A stretch of 64,000 bases of DNA from Marinobacter gudaonensis (GCF_900115175.1 NZ_FOYV01000001.1:620001-684000); one strand, 5' to 3'. Numbered from the stretch's first letter, positions 9,191-19,284 are shown. A program made the numbers and translations. The notes: generated by a model from the sequence alone, not told the origin.

Positions 9191-9218
9191 GTGTCTCTCC
9201 CTGGAGTCTGTGTCGGGA

Positions 9219-9962
9219 TCAGAAGGTGACGCCCGCGCTCACGAACGGCCCGCCAATCTCAACGTCCAGCCGATCGTCTCCGTCCTCGTAATCGATCGAC
9301 ATCTGGCGGTAACCCGCCCGCAACTGAACCAGCGCGATTTCAAACTGACCAAAGGCGTTGAAATCGTGCAGGGAATCGCCGTCATAGCTGATCAGGTTGC
9401 CTTCGGCACCAACAGACAGGCCGGTGAGCGGCAGATCAAAGCGGGCAGCGAGATAACCCATGGGAATCACCGCATCCACTTCCGTGCGGTTCACCCGGTT
9501 GGCGCCACCCTGCTCCTGAATCAACAATTCTCCGTTCAGATCGCGCGCCGTCACGCCCAGGTCGAGATTGACCCAGTTGTCCAGCACTTCGTAATAGAAC
9601 GTGAAGTCAACCTGCTCCAGATCCAGTTCCGAACGCACATTCACACCGGTACCTACCGTGGTGATATCGCCGAAATCCGCTCCCAGTTCACCCTGACCGC
9701 TCTGCTGAACCAGGGTGTAGTTCAGGCGAACGTTCGGCAACACCGGCACCGGATGCTCAACGTAGAGCGAGGCATTGGCGTTGGTGTCGTTGTCCAGGTT
9801 CAGATCGTTCTCAACATCCACCACATCATTGTTTGTGGCAGCCTTACCGGAAAGATCGGAATCCCAGTAACTTACGCTGGCACCCAGCCCAACCACATCG
9901 GCCTGGGACATCGGCGCCACCAGAATCAGTGAACCGCCTACAGCTAGCATCAGTTTACGCAT
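9219..9962 (-). CDS. TIGR04219-like outer membrane beta-barrel protein
   Basis: 247 residues. A signal peptide ends at SQA (about residue 21). The mature chain alternates polar and hydrophobic residues through the whole length and ends in the aromatic VSAGVTF, the C-terminal signature recognised by the Bam complex. It is rich in Asp and Asn. Resembles the TIGR04219 family of small barrels; no function is established for these. It lies 28 bases upstream of the epimerase gene and 32 bases downstream of purC on the same strand. Confidence 0.75.
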   Translation of the reverse strand: MRKLMLAVGGSLILVAPMSQADVVGLGASVSYWDSDLSGKAATNNDVVDVENDLNLDNDTNANASLYVEHPVPVLPNVRLNYTLVQQSGQGELGADFGDITTVGTGVNVRSELDLEQVDFTFYYEVLDNWVNLDLGVTARDLNGELLIQEQGGANRVNRTEVDAVIPMGYLAARFDLPLTGLSVGAEGNLISYDGDSLHDFNAFGQFEIALVQLRAGYRQMSIDYEDGDDRLDVEIGGPFVSAGVTF

Positions 9963-9994
9963 AACGCACCTATTGGAATTGTAGTGAGTGGTAA

Positions 9995-10708
9995 TCAGTC
10001 GAACTGGATGCCCAGCCGGCGACCGACTTCCTCGTAGGTTTCAATTACCTCGCCCAATCCCTGGCGGAAACGATCCTTGTCCATTTTCTTGCGGGTTTCC
10101 TTGTCCCAGATCCGACAGCCATCCGGGCTGAATTCGTCGCCCAGAACGATCTGGCCACCGCTGCGACCAAATTCCAGCTTGTAGTCAACCAGCATCATTC
10201 CGGCATCATCGAACAGCGCCTTGAGCACGTCATTCACCTTGTAGGTGAGCGTCTTCATCTGGCCGAGTTCCTGCTCGGTGGCCCAGCCGAAGCTGACCGC
10301 CAGTGACTCATTCACCATGGGGTCGTGCAACGCATCGTTCTTGAGAAACAGTTCATAGGTGGGAGGATTGAGGGCCTTGCCCTCCTCAACACCCAGCCGG
10401 CGGCACAGACTGCCCGCGGACACGTTGCGAACGACGCACTCCACCGGAATCATGTCGAGCTTCTTGACCAGCGACTCGGTAGACGACAGCAGACCCTCAA
10501 AATGGGTCGGCACGCCGACGGCTTCCAGCTTTTCCATGATGAAAGCGTTGAACTTGTTGTTCACCATGCCCTTGCGGTTCAGCTGTTCCTTCTTTTCACC
10601 GTCGAAGGCGGAGGTATCGTCCCGGAACACCATCACGAACCGCTCGGGATCGTCGGTACGGTAGACGGATTTTGCCTTGCCAGCGTAGAGTTCTTCGCGT
10701 TTTTCCAT
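9995..10708 (-). CDS. purC: phosphoribosylaminoimidazole-succinocarboxamide synthase
   Basis: 237 residues, the usual SAICAR synthetase length. The N-terminal [17 protein letters not shown], then [18 protein letters not shown], the [15 protein letters not shown] motif and [10 protein letters not shown] near the end are all family signatures. It joins aspartate to CAIR with ATP in purine synthesis. ATG 10708 was chosen because GGAGAC lies just upstream; an in-frame extension to 10753 lacks family similarity. It lies downstream of dapA and bamC, the same order as in E. coli. Confidence 0.96.
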   Translation of the reverse strand: MEKREELYAGKAKSVYRTDDPERFVMVFRDDTSAFDGEKKEQLNRKGMVNNKFNAFIMEKLEAVGVPTHFEGLLSSTESLVKKLDMIPVECVVRNVSAGSLCRRLGVEEGKALNPPTYELFLKNDALHDPMVNESLAVSFGWATEQELGQMKTLTYKVNDVLKALFDDAGMMLVDYKLEFGRSGGQIVLGDEFSPDGCRIWDKETRKKMDKDRFRQGLGEVIETYEEVGRRLGIQFD

Positions 10709-10753
10709 TAGAAGTCTCCGAAAAACGGCCGCCACGGGCGGCCACCTTCTCAA

Positions 10754-11836
10754 TCAGTATAGGTAATCGAACAGCTGTTCCAGTAACTCGGCCGGCGATC
10801 GGCTGGCCTCGGTACCCGGTAGTTGCTGCGCCGAGATCACGACGGCGTCTGCCTCCTGGCGAAGCATGACAGTGTGGGTATGCTCTGGTGAGGACTCTGA
10901 ACTGAACCAGCTGAACCAGCCAGGGTCGCGCTCATCCTCGGTACGGAAGTCCACCTGGAACCAGCCTTCGCTGCGGTTCAGGTCAACCACCGGAATCCCA
11001 GAATCGCCCAGGGCCCGGTTCACCTCGGCCCAGGAGCGACCGTAATCCAGTTCCATGCGGATGGCCACGGCTTCGTCGTTCTCGGAGATCAGCCTCACGA
11101 GGGGATCGCTCACCATTCCTGAGGCCGCCCGGGAGAATGCCTTGGTTTCTTCCTGGGCGCGCAGGAAGTCACCCATGTCTTCCAGCAGCCGTTTCTGGAA
11201 CGCCAGTGCCTCTTCGGTGGGTTCGGCGATGGTGCTCCAGGGAATCAGCTCATCGGGCTGATCCTCGACGTTCACCCGGCGAACCTGTATCTCGGTGGTC
11301 TTGCGGCGAACACCCGGCGCCATCCGGACCTGCACCAGTACTTTCTGCTCACCGGCGGACGGATTGTCTGGCAGCTCCGCCAGTTGCCGCGCACGTTTGC
11401 TGAAGTTCACCAGTTCGGTCTGCAGCAGCCCCAGCTGCGGGCTATCAAAACTGACACCGAGACCACGATCGCTCAGGTAGCTGTTGACCGCTGGCCAAAG
11501 CCGGCCGGGCACGTCGTTCACCAAAAGCCAGACACGTCCGTCGAGCTCTTCAATCGCGTAGTTCTCGTCCAGAATGTCGGAGGTCATGTCCGGGGGGCGG
11601 GGGATGTCGGACGGGTACATCCGGCTGGCATCCGCGGGCTTCACATCGCGAATGGGCATTGTCTGACTGAAGCGGGATTTGTCAGCGGATTCGGGCAGCT
11701 CAAGCGGCTGCCCCTCCGGCGCGTTGACATACCGCTCCGAGCGGTCTTCAACGAGGCTGCAGCCGGCAACTGACGTAAGCAGAAGAAAGCCGGACACGGC
11801 CGCAGTGCGCGTGATCAAGGACGATTTCTTTGACAT
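10754..11836 (-). CDS. bamC: outer membrane assembly lipoprotein BamC
   Basis: 360 residues. A lipoprotein signal has lipobox VAGC (Cys about residue 26), then the extended N-terminal BamC stretch (ERYVNAPEGQPLELPESADKS) that binds BamD, followed by two helix-grip domains. Acts at the outer membrane in the Bam complex that inserts beta-barrels. The start at 11836 gives a proper signal peptide; a longer reading would run into dapA. Identification rests on the lipobox, length and position between dapA and purC. Confidence 0.85.
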   Translation of the reverse strand: MSKKSSLITRTAAVSGFLLLTSVAGCSLVEDRSERYVNAPEGQPLELPESADKSRFSQTMPIRDVKPADASRMYPSDIPRPPDMTSDILDENYAIEELDGRVWLLVNDVPGRLWPAVNSYLSDRGLGVSFDSPQLGLLQTELVNFSKRARQLAELPDNPSAGEQKVLVQVRMAPGVRRKTTEIQVRRVNVEDQPDELIPWSTIAEPTEEALAFQKRLLEDMGDFLRAQEETKAFSRAASGMVSDPLVRLISENDEAVAIRMELDYGRSWAEVNRALGDSGIPVVDLNRSEGWFQVDFRTEDERDPGWFSWFSSESSPEHTHTVMLRQEADAVVISAQQLPGTEASRSPAELLEQLFDYLY

Positions 11837-11904
11837 GAGGGTACTACCGGTTCTCTCTGGAACCTGCATCAGGTGACTCCGGGCTTGGAAACGTTTGGAC
11901 AATC

Positions 11905-12783
11905 TCAGAGTACACCTGAGGCCTTGAGGGCATCTTCCACTTCTCCGTGGAACTTCTCGCTCAACGGAGTGAGCGGCAGGCGAATACCCTCGCCGATCAT
12001 ACCCATCCGATGCAGGGCCCATTTCACCGGAATGGGGTTGGCTTCGAGGAAGAGCTTCCGGTTCAGCGGCATGAGCAGCTCGTTCAGGCGCTCAGTCTCC
12101 TCACGGTTGCCCGCAATGGCGGCTTCGCACAGCTGGGACATGCCTTTAGGTGCCACGTTCGCGGTCACTGACACATTGCCCTTGGCACCAGCGAGCATAA
12201 GCTCGGCGGCGGTGGCGTCGTCACCCGAGTACACGGCAAGTCGGCCCTCGAGTGCCTGGATGAGCTCGGCACCCCGGGGGATGTTCCCGGTGGCGTCTTT
12301 GATACCGACAATATTCGGGATGTCGGCCAGGCGCAGAACGGTTTCGTTCAGCATGTCGCACGCAGTACGGCCAGGCACGTTGTACAGCATCTGGCTCATG
12401 CCCGGGACGGCTTCGGCAATGGCCTTGAAATGACGGTAAAGGCCTTCCTGGGTCGGCTTGTTGTAGTACGGCACCACCAGCAGACAGGCATCAGCGCCCA
12501 GCTTGTGGGCTTCGGTGGTCAGCTCGATCGCTTCGCGGGTGCTATTGCCCCCGGTGCCGGCGATTACCGGGATACGACCGTTGACCCGCTTGATGATGTG
12601 GCCAATTACCCGGCAGTGCTCTTCCGGATCCAGCGTTGCCGACTCGCCGGTGGTTCCGACGGCAACAATGCCGTGAGTACCGTTATCCAGGTGAAAGTCC
12701 ACCAGCTTGTCCAGATCTTCCCAGTGAATTTCACCGTCTGGATGCATGGGCGTGACCAGTGCGACAAGGCTACCCGTAATCAT
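11905..12783 (-). CDS. dapA: 4-hydroxy-tetrahydrodipicolinate synthase
   Basis: 292 residues forming one TIM barrel. GTTGESATL (residues 43-51) and LYNVPGRT carry the Thr and Tyr134 of the proton relay; Lys162 in VGIKDATG forms the Schiff base with pyruvate. Condenses pyruvate with aspartate semialdehyde in the lysine/diaminopimelate pathway, feeding peptidoglycan. First gene of dapA-bamC-purC and divergent from bcp, with a 74-base shared upstream region. Confidence 0.97.
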   Translation of the reverse strand: MITGSLVALVTPMHPDGEIHWEDLDKLVDFHLDNGTHGIVAVGTTGESATLDPEEHCRVIGHIIKRVNGRIPVIAGTGGNSTREAIELTTEAHKLGADACLLVVPYYNKPTQEGLYRHFKAIAEAVPGMSQMLYNVPGRTACDMLNETVLRLADIPNIVGIKDATGNIPRGAELIQALEGRLAVYSGDDATAAELMLAGAKGNVSVTANVAPKGMSQLCEAAIAGNREETERLNELLMPLNRKLFLEANPIPVKWALHRMGMIGEGIRLPLTPLSEKFHGEVEDALKASGVL

Positions 12784-12857
12784 AAAAGCTCCGTCCGAAT
12801 AAAACCGATATGGTAATGTTGGGCACGAACTGACACAAGGGAATTAAAGGAGATGTC

Positions 12858-13325
12858 ATGCCCTCCGTTGAGTTAAACAAACCCGTGCCGGATTTTGAAG
12901 CACCGGCCACGGGAAACCAGACCATTCGACTGGACGACCTGAAAGGTCGTAATGTAGTGATCTATTTCTACCCCAAGGACAACACGCCTGGGTGCACCAC
13001 CGAAGGCCAGGATTTCCGGGACCGCATGCAGCAGTTCGAGGAACTGGATACCGAAATCCTCGGGGTATCCCGCGACGGCCTGAAGGCCCACGAGAACTTC
13101 CGCGCCAAGCACGAATTTCCGTTCCACCTGATTTCGGACAAAGACGAAGCCCTGTGTCAGCTGTTTGATGTCATCAAACTGAAAAAGCTGTACGGCAAGG
13201 AGTACATGGGCGTGGACCGAAGCACGTTCCTGATCGACAGGGAGGGAATTCTTCGGGCCGAGTGGCGCGGCGTGAAGGTCAAGGGCCATGCCGAGGCGGT
13301 GCTGGAGGCTGTCAGGGCGCTCTGA
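12858..13325 (+). CDS. bcp: thioredoxin-dependent peroxiredoxin (Bcp/PrxQ type)
   Basis: 155 residues. The peroxidatic Cys46 lies in YPKDNTPGCTTEG. The resolving Cys found five residues later in E. coli Bcp is Gln51 here; the only other Cys is Cys100 (EALCQLF). The enzyme may thus work as a 1-Cys peroxiredoxin or use Cys100 or a partner thiol. Reduces hydrogen peroxide and lipid peroxides in the cytoplasm. AAAGGAG precedes ATG 12858. Divergent from dapA. Confidence 0.92.
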   Translation: MPSVELNKPVPDFEAPATGNQTIRLDDLKGRNVVIYFYPKDNTPGCTTEGQDFRDRMQQFEELDTEILGVSRDGLKAHENFRAKHEFPFHLISDKDEALCQLFDVIKLKKLYGKEYMGVDRSTFLIDREGILRAEWRGVKVKGHAEAVLEAVRAL

Positions 13326-13357
13326 CGAGCGCCCGTTGAGCTGTCTGGTCGGGGGCG

Positions 13358-14443
13358 TTACTTCGCTTGCGTGGTCTCGACCGGAACAGACGCCCCGTCC
13401 TTGACAGGCCAGGCCGCAAAAACCGCCTTCAGCATGGTGGCCAGCGGAATCGCAAAAAATACGCCCCAGAGGCCCCAAATGCCGCCAAAGAACAGCACCG
13501 CCACGATGATGGCGACCGGATGAAGGTTGTTCACCTCTGAAAACAGGATGGGTACCAGAACGTTACCGTCGAGGGCCTGGATTACGCCATACACCACCAT
13601 CACCCAGATAAAATGGCTGCCCCAGCCGAACGCGAACAGCGCGATTACCGCCACCGGAATGGTGACCACGGCAGCCCCGATGTATGGAATCACCACGCTC
13701 AGGCCCACCAGCAGCGCCAGCAGGGCAGCGTACGGCATGCCCAGCAGCTTGAAGGCAATGTAGGTGGCACCGCCCACAATGAGGATCTCCAGCGCCTTGC
13801 CGCGAACATAGTTGGCGCACTGCAGGTTCACCTCGTGCCAGATCTGCAGCATCATGGGCCGCTGGGGTGGCAGCAAACGGGCAATGGACCCCAGCAGCAC
13901 CTCCCGGTCCTTCAGGAAGAAGAACACCAGGATCGGCACCAGCACCATGTAGATCAGCAGCGCCACCAGATCGGGAATACTGGAGAGGGAAAACGACACC
14001 AGCCATTGGGTCAGGTGTCCCACTTCGGTACTCACCTGGCTGTACACCTGGGCGACCGCTTCACCGGAAATCAGATGGGGGTACTGTTCCGGCAAGAGTT
14101 CCAGGTAGGACTGGAGTTCCCGGATAATGCGTGGCGCCTCACCGGCCAGGTTGCTGAGCTGGGTCCAGATAAGGGGCAGGAGCCCGAACAGGAAGCCAAC
14201 CAACACCCCGAGGAACACTAGGAAAACCGTCAGGATTGAAAGGGTTTCCGGGACACCCAGCCGGTTGAGCTTGGTTACCAGCCCCTGCAGAATAAAGGCA
14301 ACGATCAGGGAGGCAATGGCCGGGGCGAGCATGGCCCCGAACCAGATCACAAAGACGGTGCCAGTGACCAGTATCAGAAAAAGGATGACGGCTTCTTCAT
14401 CCGAGAAATATTTGTGGGCAAGACCACGTAACGTCCTGATCAT
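13358..14443 (-). CDS. AI-2E/PerM family membrane transporter
   Basis: 361 residues with about seven to eight transmembrane helices. The central LVPILVFFFLKDRE segment and the C-terminal PYIGAAVVTIPVA and FGGIWGLWGVFFAIPLA stretches are characteristic of the PerM/YdiK/TqsA family. Members have been linked to AI-2 or permease functions, but the substrate here is unknown. ATG 14443 is preferred: GGAG sits six bases upstream. It converges with bcp and lies just downstream of the TusA-like gene. Confidence 0.85.
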   Translation of the reverse strand: MIRTLRGLAHKYFSDEEAVILFLILVTGTVFVIWFGAMLAPAIASLIVAFILQGLVTKLNRLGVPETLSILTVFLVFLGVLVGFLFGLLPLIWTQLSNLAGEAPRIIRELQSYLELLPEQYPHLISGEAVAQVYSQVSTEVGHLTQWLVSFSLSSIPDLVALLIYMVLVPILVFFFLKDREVLLGSIARLLPPQRPMMLQIWHEVNLQCANYVRGKALEILIVGGATYIAFKLLGMPYAALLALLVGLSVVIPYIGAAVVTIPVAVIALFAFGWGSHFIWVMVVYGVIQALDGNVLVPILFSEVNNLHPVAIIVAVLFFGGIWGLWGVFFAIPLATMLKAVFAAWPVKDGASVPVETTQAK

Positions 14444-14456
14444 CGACAACTCCGAA

Positions 14457-14687
14457 TCATTGACCGCCGCACTTTATCACAAACCGGTATTGGCCGGCGG
14501 ACTCCGAACTGCTCATGAGCTTATGGTCGGACAACTCGAGGAAAGCGGGAATGTCCCGTGCAGAACCGGCGTCGGTGGCGATCACCTCGAGCTCCTCGCC
14601 AGGCGCCATACTGTTGAGTTCCAGCTTGGTTTTCAGCAACGGCATCGGGCAGCGAAGCCCGGACGCATCAAGAACACGATCAACCAT
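14457..14687 (-). CDS. TusA-like sulfurtransferase
   Basis: 76 residues. The family core DASGLRCPMPLLKTKLEL, with Cys in C-P-M-P, carries a persulfide in sulfur relay (tRNA thiolation, molybdenum cofactor and related uses). It is near the length of TusA, but divergent C-terminal residues leave room for a YeeD-type relative. A start at 14711 (8 residues longer) is also possible; neither has a strong ribosome site. It sits 13 bases upstream of the AI-2E transporter gene and is divergent from bepA. Confidence 0.85.
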   Translation of the reverse strand: MVDRVLDASGLRCPMPLLKTKLELNSMAPGEELEVIATDAGSARDIPAFLELSDHKLMSSSESAGQYRFVIKCGGQ

Positions 14688-14852
14688 CGGGATTACACAC
14701 CATACGGACAAACTGTAAGGGAATTTAACAAGCGGGCATTGTGCCGGGAGTGATAATGTACTGCATTAATGTCCTCTGCAAGCGGGGGCCCGAACTTTTC
14801 ACAATGCGCTGCTGTCCAATCGGCAGTTCCAGGCAAAGGCATTCTGTATCAG

Positions 14853-16334
14853 ATGATGGCAAGACATTTCCGCACCCGTCCGTTTCCGGCACTGATGAAG
14901 AGCGCCCTACTCGCGCTCATGCTGGCAGGCACTGCCCTGCCGGCACAGGCGCAGCAGGACAGCCGCTTACCCAGCATCGGTGGTAGTGGCGGCGGCCTGA
15001 TCGCTGGCCAGCAGGAGTCGGACATTGGCCAACAGGTGATGGTATCAATCCGTCGCTCGGCGCCACGCATCACCGACCCACTGGTTTACGACTACGTGAA
15101 TGCCATTACCTACCGGCTGGTACCCTTCGCCCCTCTGCAGGACCGGGATCTGACCCTGGCGCTGATCGACAGTCCGGCGATCAACGCCTTTGCCGTGCCA
15201 GGGGGCATCGTTGGCGTAAACGGCGGCCTGTTCCTCAACGCCGCAACGGAACAGCAGTTCGCCTCGGTACTCGCCCACGAACTTGCACACCTCAGCCAGC
15301 GGCATTTTGCCCGGCGCATGGAGCAGCAAGAAACCAGCGCTCCCCTCACCCTGGCCGGCATGATCGCCGGCATCGTGCTGTCAGCGGTCACCCAGTCTGA
15401 CATCGGTATCGCGGCGATCGCTGGCAGCCAGGCACTGGCGGTACAGAACATGTTGGCGTACAGCCGGGCCCACGAGCAGGAAGCAGACCGCGTAGGCCTT
15501 GAGATATTGGCCAACGCCGGGATGGACCCCAGGGGCATGCCCGAGATGTTCGAGATCATGATGCGGCAGAACCGGATGCAGGGGAACCGGCTGCCGGAAT
15601 ACCTCTCAACCCACCCACTCACCCAGAGCCGGGTTGCCGACACCCGAAACCGGGCCGAGCAATACCCTGACGAACGCATCCGGGACGGTCAGGAGTACCA
15701 CCTGATGCGCAGCAGGCTGCAGGTACACTACGCACCTTCAGCCGATGTGGCGGTGGAAACCTTTGAATCCTATCTGGATCGGGAGGACGCCAAGCGCAAC
15801 GACGCCATTCGCTATGGCCTGGCAGTCGCCTACCTGTCCAATCGACAGTACGAGAAAGCCGCCAACCTGCTGAATGATCTACTGGCCAGAAATCCCGGTC
15901 GAATTACCTTTCTTGTGACCCTCGCGGAGGTACGCCTGGCTCAGAAACGGTTGGATGACGCCCGGACGATCCTTCAGGACGCACTTTCACGTAACCCCGG
16001 CAATTACCCGATCACCTTCCAGCTGGCGGAGACCGAGATAGCCGACGGTAACGGCGCGGCGGCAGCGGAACATCTGAAACAACTGACCCGCAGATTGCCG
16101 GGCCAGGAGCACCTCTGGCTGAAGCTGGCCGAAGCGGAAGGGATGGCAAGGAATATTGTGGGCGTTCACCGTGCTCGGGCGGAATACGACGTGCTCATGG
16201 GCGACCTGGAGTCGGCCCAGAGGCAACTGCGACAGGCCCAGGAAAAACTGCCGGCCGGCGCGCCCCAGCGGCAAATCGTGACCGAGCGGCTGGCCGAGAT
16301 CACCAGCCGACTCTACGCCAGGAACAACGGTTGA
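14853..16334 (+). CDS. bepA: periplasmic M48 metalloprotease/TPR protein BepA
   Basis: 493 residues. A signal peptide (about 1-33) leads into an M48 peptidase domain with zinc motif H142-E-L-A-H146 and the third ligand in AHEQEAD downstream; the C-terminal half (about 310-480) holds TPR repeats (RYGLAVAYLSNRQYEKAANLLNDLL and similar). BepA removes misassembled LptD and assists outer membrane biogenesis with the Bam complex. Start 14853 (or the ATG three bases later) gives the signal peptide; an in-frame extension to 14769 looks non-coding. Divergent from the TusA-like gene. Confidence 0.9.
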   Translation: MMARHFRTRPFPALMKSALLALMLAGTALPAQAQQDSRLPSIGGSGGGLIAGQQESDIGQQVMVSIRRSAPRITDPLVYDYVNAITYRLVPFAPLQDRDLTLALIDSPAINAFAVPGGIVGVNGGLFLNAATEQQFASVLAHELAHLSQRHFARRMEQQETSAPLTLAGMIAGIVLSAVTQSDIGIAAIAGSQALAVQNMLAYSRAHEQEADRVGLEILANAGMDPRGMPEMFEIMMRQNRMQGNRLPEYLSTHPLTQSRVADTRNRAEQYPDERIRDGQEYHLMRSRLQVHYAPSADVAVETFESYLDREDAKRNDAIRYGLAVAYLSNRQYEKAANLLNDLLARNPGRITFLVTLAEVRLAQKRLDDARTILQDALSRNPGNYPITFQLAETEIADGNGAAAAEHLKQLTRRLPGQEHLWLKLAEAEGMARNIVGVHRARAEYDVLMGDLESAQRQLRQAQEKLPAGAPQRQIVTERLAEITSRLYARNNG

Positions 16335-16341
16335 GGCACCC

Positions 16342-17403
16342 TCAGGCGTTGCCCGCCGCCTTCAGGTTCATATTCGCCGTAAAGTCCAGCATCCGGTGCA
16401 GTGGCTTCAACGCCTTTTCCCGCAAAGCCGTATCCACCAGAACTTCCTGATCCCCATGCTCCAGCACGTGTAGCAGGTTGGCGAGACCGTTCATCGCCAT
16501 CCACGGGCAGTGTGCGCAGCTGCGACAGGTTGCCCCATTACCCGCTGTTGGGGCCTCAATGAGAGTCTTGTTCGGGGCCAACTGCTGCATCTTGTAGAAG
16601 ATGCCGTTATCAGTCGCTACGATGAACTGCTCGTTGGGAAGGGTCTGCACCGCGTGGATCAGCTGCGAGGTCGAGCCGACCACGTCCGCCATTTCCACCA
16701 CGGCATCCGGTGACTCGGGGTGCACCAGCACAGCGGCCTCCGGATACACCGCTTTCAGGTCCTCAAGCCCACGGTACTTGAACTCTTCGTGTACGATGCA
16801 GGAGCCGTCCCACAACAGCATGTCAGCACCGGTGGTCTTCTGCACGTAATGCCCAAGATGCCTGTCGGGTGCCCACAGGATCTTCTCACCACGGGCATCA
16901 AGATGCTCGACGATCGCCTGGGCGCAGCTGGAGGTTACCACCCAGTCGGCGCGAGCCTTCACCGCCGCCGAGGTATTGGCGTACACCACCACGGTTCGAT
17001 CGGGGTGCTGATCACAGAACGCAGCGAACTCGTCCGCAGGGCATCCCACGTCCAGGGAGCAGGTAGCCTCGAGGGTTGGCATGAGCACCCGCTTCTCCGG
17101 GTTAAGGATCTTGGCGGTTTCGCCCATGAACCGGACACCAGCCACCACCACTGTGGAGGCAGAGTGCTGATTGCCGAAGCGGGCCATTTCGAGGGAATCC
17201 GCCACACACCCACCGGTCTCCTCGGCCAGACGCTGAATGTCCGGGTCGGTGTAATAGTGCGCCACGAGAACCGCATCCCGGGCCTTGAGGGCCGCCTTGA
17301 TTCGGGATTCCAGGTCAGCTTTCTCACTGGCGCTCAGGGGCTTGGGCTCGGCGGCGTGGGCCAGATGTTCCTGAACAAGGATACGGTCTTCGGCTCGGGT
17401 CAT
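16342..17403 (-). CDS. nadA: quinolinate synthase
   Basis: 353 residues. Repeated three-domain NadA architecture: [18 protein letters not shown] near residue 45, [14 protein letters not shown], the Cys-containing GCPADEF and [11 protein letters not shown] segments, and C-terminal C-x2-C-x2-C (CRSCAHCPW) near the cluster-binding region. Condenses iminoaspartate with dihydroxyacetone phosphate in NAD synthesis, using a 4Fe-4S cluster. ATG 17403 chosen over a longer reading without similarity. Converges with bepA. Confidence 0.96.
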   Translation of the reverse strand: MTRAEDRILVQEHLAHAAEPKPLSASEKADLESRIKAALKARDAVLVAHYYTDPDIQRLAEETGGCVADSLEMARFGNQHSASTVVVAGVRFMGETAKILNPEKRVLMPTLEATCSLDVGCPADEFAAFCDQHPDRTVVVYANTSAAVKARADWVVTSSCAQAIVEHLDARGEKILWAPDRHLGHYVQKTTGADMLLWDGSCIVHEEFKYRGLEDLKAVYPEAAVLVHPESPDAVVEMADVVGSTSQLIHAVQTLPNEQFIVATDNGIFYKMQQLAPNKTLIEAPTAGNGATCRSCAHCPWMAMNGLANLLHVLEHGDQEVLVDTALREKALKPLHRMLDFTANMNLKAAGNA

Positions 17404-17534
17404 TACTGCATCTCTGTGTTGCGTTAACCGGGGCATTATAGCATTGCTGTCCGGGCTTTAATGATTCTGAAACAAATCGCCCTGACACTCCGGGGCATTC
17501 AGATACTTGTTTACCTAGGTGGGAACATATACGC

Positions 17535-17563
17535 AAAAAAAAAGAGCCCGGAGGCTCTTTTTT
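17535..17563. terminator. Rho-independent terminator (downstream of tRNA-Lys pair)
   Basis: GAGCC-CGGA-GGCTC stem with A-run on one side and T-run on the other, so it can act in both directions. On the minus strand it ends the tRNA-Lys transcript. Confidence 0.8.
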
Positions 17564-17589
17564 CACGGAAACCGCCGGCTTCCGTTATT

Positions 17590-17665
17590 TGGTGGGTCGT
17601 GAAGGATTCGAACCTTCGACCAATTGGTTAAAAGCCAACTGCTCTACCAACTGAGCTAACGACCC
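17590..17665 (-). tRNA. tRNA-Lys (TTT), copy 1
   Basis: A 76-nt cloverleaf on the minus strand. Acceptor GGGTCGT pairs with ACGACCC, A discriminator and encoded CCA. Anticodon loop CTTTTAA, anticodon TTT. The mature sequence is identical to the copy at 17734-17809. Confidence 0.96.
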
Positions 17666-17733
17666 CTGACTGGCGATTGGCGCTTTCGCCCCAACCCGTA
17701 CCGAATGACTCAGCCCACCCGGCACTTCGTATT

Positions 17734-17809
17734 TGGTGGGTCGTGAAGGATTCGAACCTTCGACCAATTGGTTAAAAGCCAACTGCTCTACCAACTGAGC
17801 TAACGACCC
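17734..17809 (-). tRNA. tRNA-Lys (TTT), copy 2
   Basis: Identical in sequence to the copy at 17590-17665, from which it is separated by 68 bases. First gene of the pair in transcription order, with encoded CCA. Confidence 0.96.
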
Positions 17810-17822
17810 AAACGAGGCGCAT

Positions 17823-17850
17823 ATAGTAATGATTTTTGGCGCCTGATCAA
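17823..17850 (-). promoter_or_regulatory. sigma70-type promoter of the tRNA-Lys pair
   Basis: On the minus strand: TTGATC (17850-17845), a 16-base spacer, then TACTAT (17828-17823). The first tRNA begins 13 bases later. The spacer contains the palindrome GGCGCC. Confidence 0.6.
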
Positions 17851-17890
17851 CCCCTTTTTTTCCGGATATCGGACATTTTTACCCGTGCTG

Positions 17891-18631
17891 TCAGCCGTTA
17901 CCCGATTCCAGATAGCGACGGGCCAGATCAGCTGCGCTGCTGGACGGATAATCCTCCAGAACTTTGTTCATGGTCCGCCGGGCATCCTGTTTTTCGCCGA
18001 GCCGGTCCTGGGTAATGCCGAGCTTATACACGGCGTCCGGCGCCTTGCGATGATCGGCATACCTGGTTGCAACGATGGTGAATGCCTGTTTTGCCTGTTC
18101 CAGCTGCGGCTTCACCAGGTACACCTCACCCAGCCAATAATAGGCATTCACGGTGAGATCCCCTTCCGGATACTTGTCGATAAACTCGTAAATCCGGGTA
18201 ATCGCCTCATCGTATTTCTTCTGATTGCGGATCAGGTCGAGTATCTTTTCATAGGCCTCGCGTTCTTCCGCGCCGGGCTGGCGATACTCCTTCATCTGGG
18301 GCGCGGTACCCGCAGCGGCTGGCCCACTGGCTGCCGCAGCCTCTGCCGGTTGGGATGCCAGTTTCTCAGACAGCTCCAGGATGCGCTGATCCAGATCAAT
18401 GTAGCGATCCCGCCCCTGCTCCTGCAGGCGGCTGATCAGGTGGCGCTGTTCCTCCACCTCTCCCTGGAGGCGTCGAACTTCACCCTGCAACTGCTGGATC
18501 ATGTAGAACAACTCGGCCGTGGCCTGGTTGCCACTGGCAGGGCTGGTGTTCTGGGCGGATTGCGCCAACGCTGCGCCCGCCTGCCCGAGGGCAAGCGGGA
18601 GCAGCACTGTCGCCATGAGCGTTTTTCTCAT
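17891..18631 (-). CDS. cpoB: Tol-Pal cell division coordinator CpoB (YbgF)
   Basis: 246 residues. Signal peptide ending near LAQ (about 24), an N-terminal coiled coil (about 35-95, QQLQGEVRRLQGEVEEQRHLI) used for trimerisation, an Ala/Pro-rich linker, then TPR repeats (about 125-240) with YYWLGEVYL and YKLGITQDRLGEKQDARRTM. Coordinates outer membrane constriction with peptidoglycan synthesis. Last gene of the tol-pal operon, 16 bases after pal. Confidence 0.92.
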   Translation of the reverse strand: MRKTLMATVLLPLALGQAGAALAQSAQNTSPASGNQATAELFYMIQQLQGEVRRLQGEVEEQRHLISRLQEQGRDRYIDLDQRILELSEKLASQPAEAAAASGPAAAGTAPQMKEYRQPGAEEREAYEKILDLIRNQKKYDEAITRIYEFIDKYPEGDLTVNAYYWLGEVYLVKPQLEQAKQAFTIVATRYADHRKAPDAVYKLGITQDRLGEKQDARRTMNKVLEDYPSSSAADLARRYLESGNG

Positions 18632-18647
18632 GGTGCGTCCTGTGTGT

Positions 18648-19217
18648 TTACTTGAATACGAGTTCTACCCGACGGTTCTGGGCCCAGGCGCTTTCTGTGG
18701 ACCCCATGACTGCCGGCTTTTCCTCACCATAGCTTACGGTCTCGATCTGGCCACGTGAAGCGCCATTAACAATCAGGAACCGCTGCACGGCATTGGCACG
18801 GCGCTCACCCAGGGCCAGGTTGTATTCCTTGGTTCCACGCTCATCCGCGTGGCCTTCCAGGCGTACATTCTGGCCCGGGTTATTGGCCAGGTACCGGGCA
18901 TGGGCCACCAGCACGTCGCGAGCTTCCGGCTTGATTTCAGCGGTGTCGAAATCGAAGTAGAACGTGGTAATTTCACGCAGCGCCGCCTGTTCCGCCTGCT
19001 CACGGGCAGCCATCCGCTCTTCCTCACTCAGTTGCGAGGAGGACACGCCATCCTGGCCCTCACCACCGTAAACGGTGGAACCGCCTTCCTGATCAATAGC
19101 AGCCACGTCGGAGCCGTATTCACCCTCTTCCTGAGTACCACCAGTTGAGCTACAACCCGCTACCAATCCGACGGAGAGCAGAAGCGCAAATGCCTTGGTC
19201 TGTGCTGAAAAAATCAT
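18648..19217 (-). CDS. pal: peptidoglycan-associated lipoprotein
   Basis: 189 residues. Lipoprotein signal with lipobox VAGC (Cys about 22), a flexible Gly/Ser/Glu-rich linker, then an OmpA-like domain (about 85-189) with FYFDFDTAEIKPEA, the peptidoglycan-binding GHADERGTKEYNLALGERRA core and a VELVFK end. Tethers the outer membrane to peptidoglycan and is mobilised by TolB. Lies between tolB and cpoB. Confidence 0.96.
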   Translation of the reverse strand: MIFSAQTKAFALLLSVGLVAGCSSTGGTQEEGEYGSDVAAIDQEGGSTVYGGEGQDGVSSSQLSEEERMAAREQAEQAALREITTFYFDFDTAEIKPEARDVLVAHARYLANNPGQNVRLEGHADERGTKEYNLALGERRANAVQRFLIVNGASRGQIETVSYGEEKPAVMGSTESAWAQNRRVELVFK

Positions 19218-19284
19218 GATGCCTTCCTTACAGTTGATGGACGTTAACTTTTACAGGATGACCCGGGTCCATTGTCCCGGACCA

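Noticed and set aside
17585..17794. Open frame with a repeated peptide across the tRNA-Lys pair
   Set aside because: It translates the two identical tRNA genes; not a protein.
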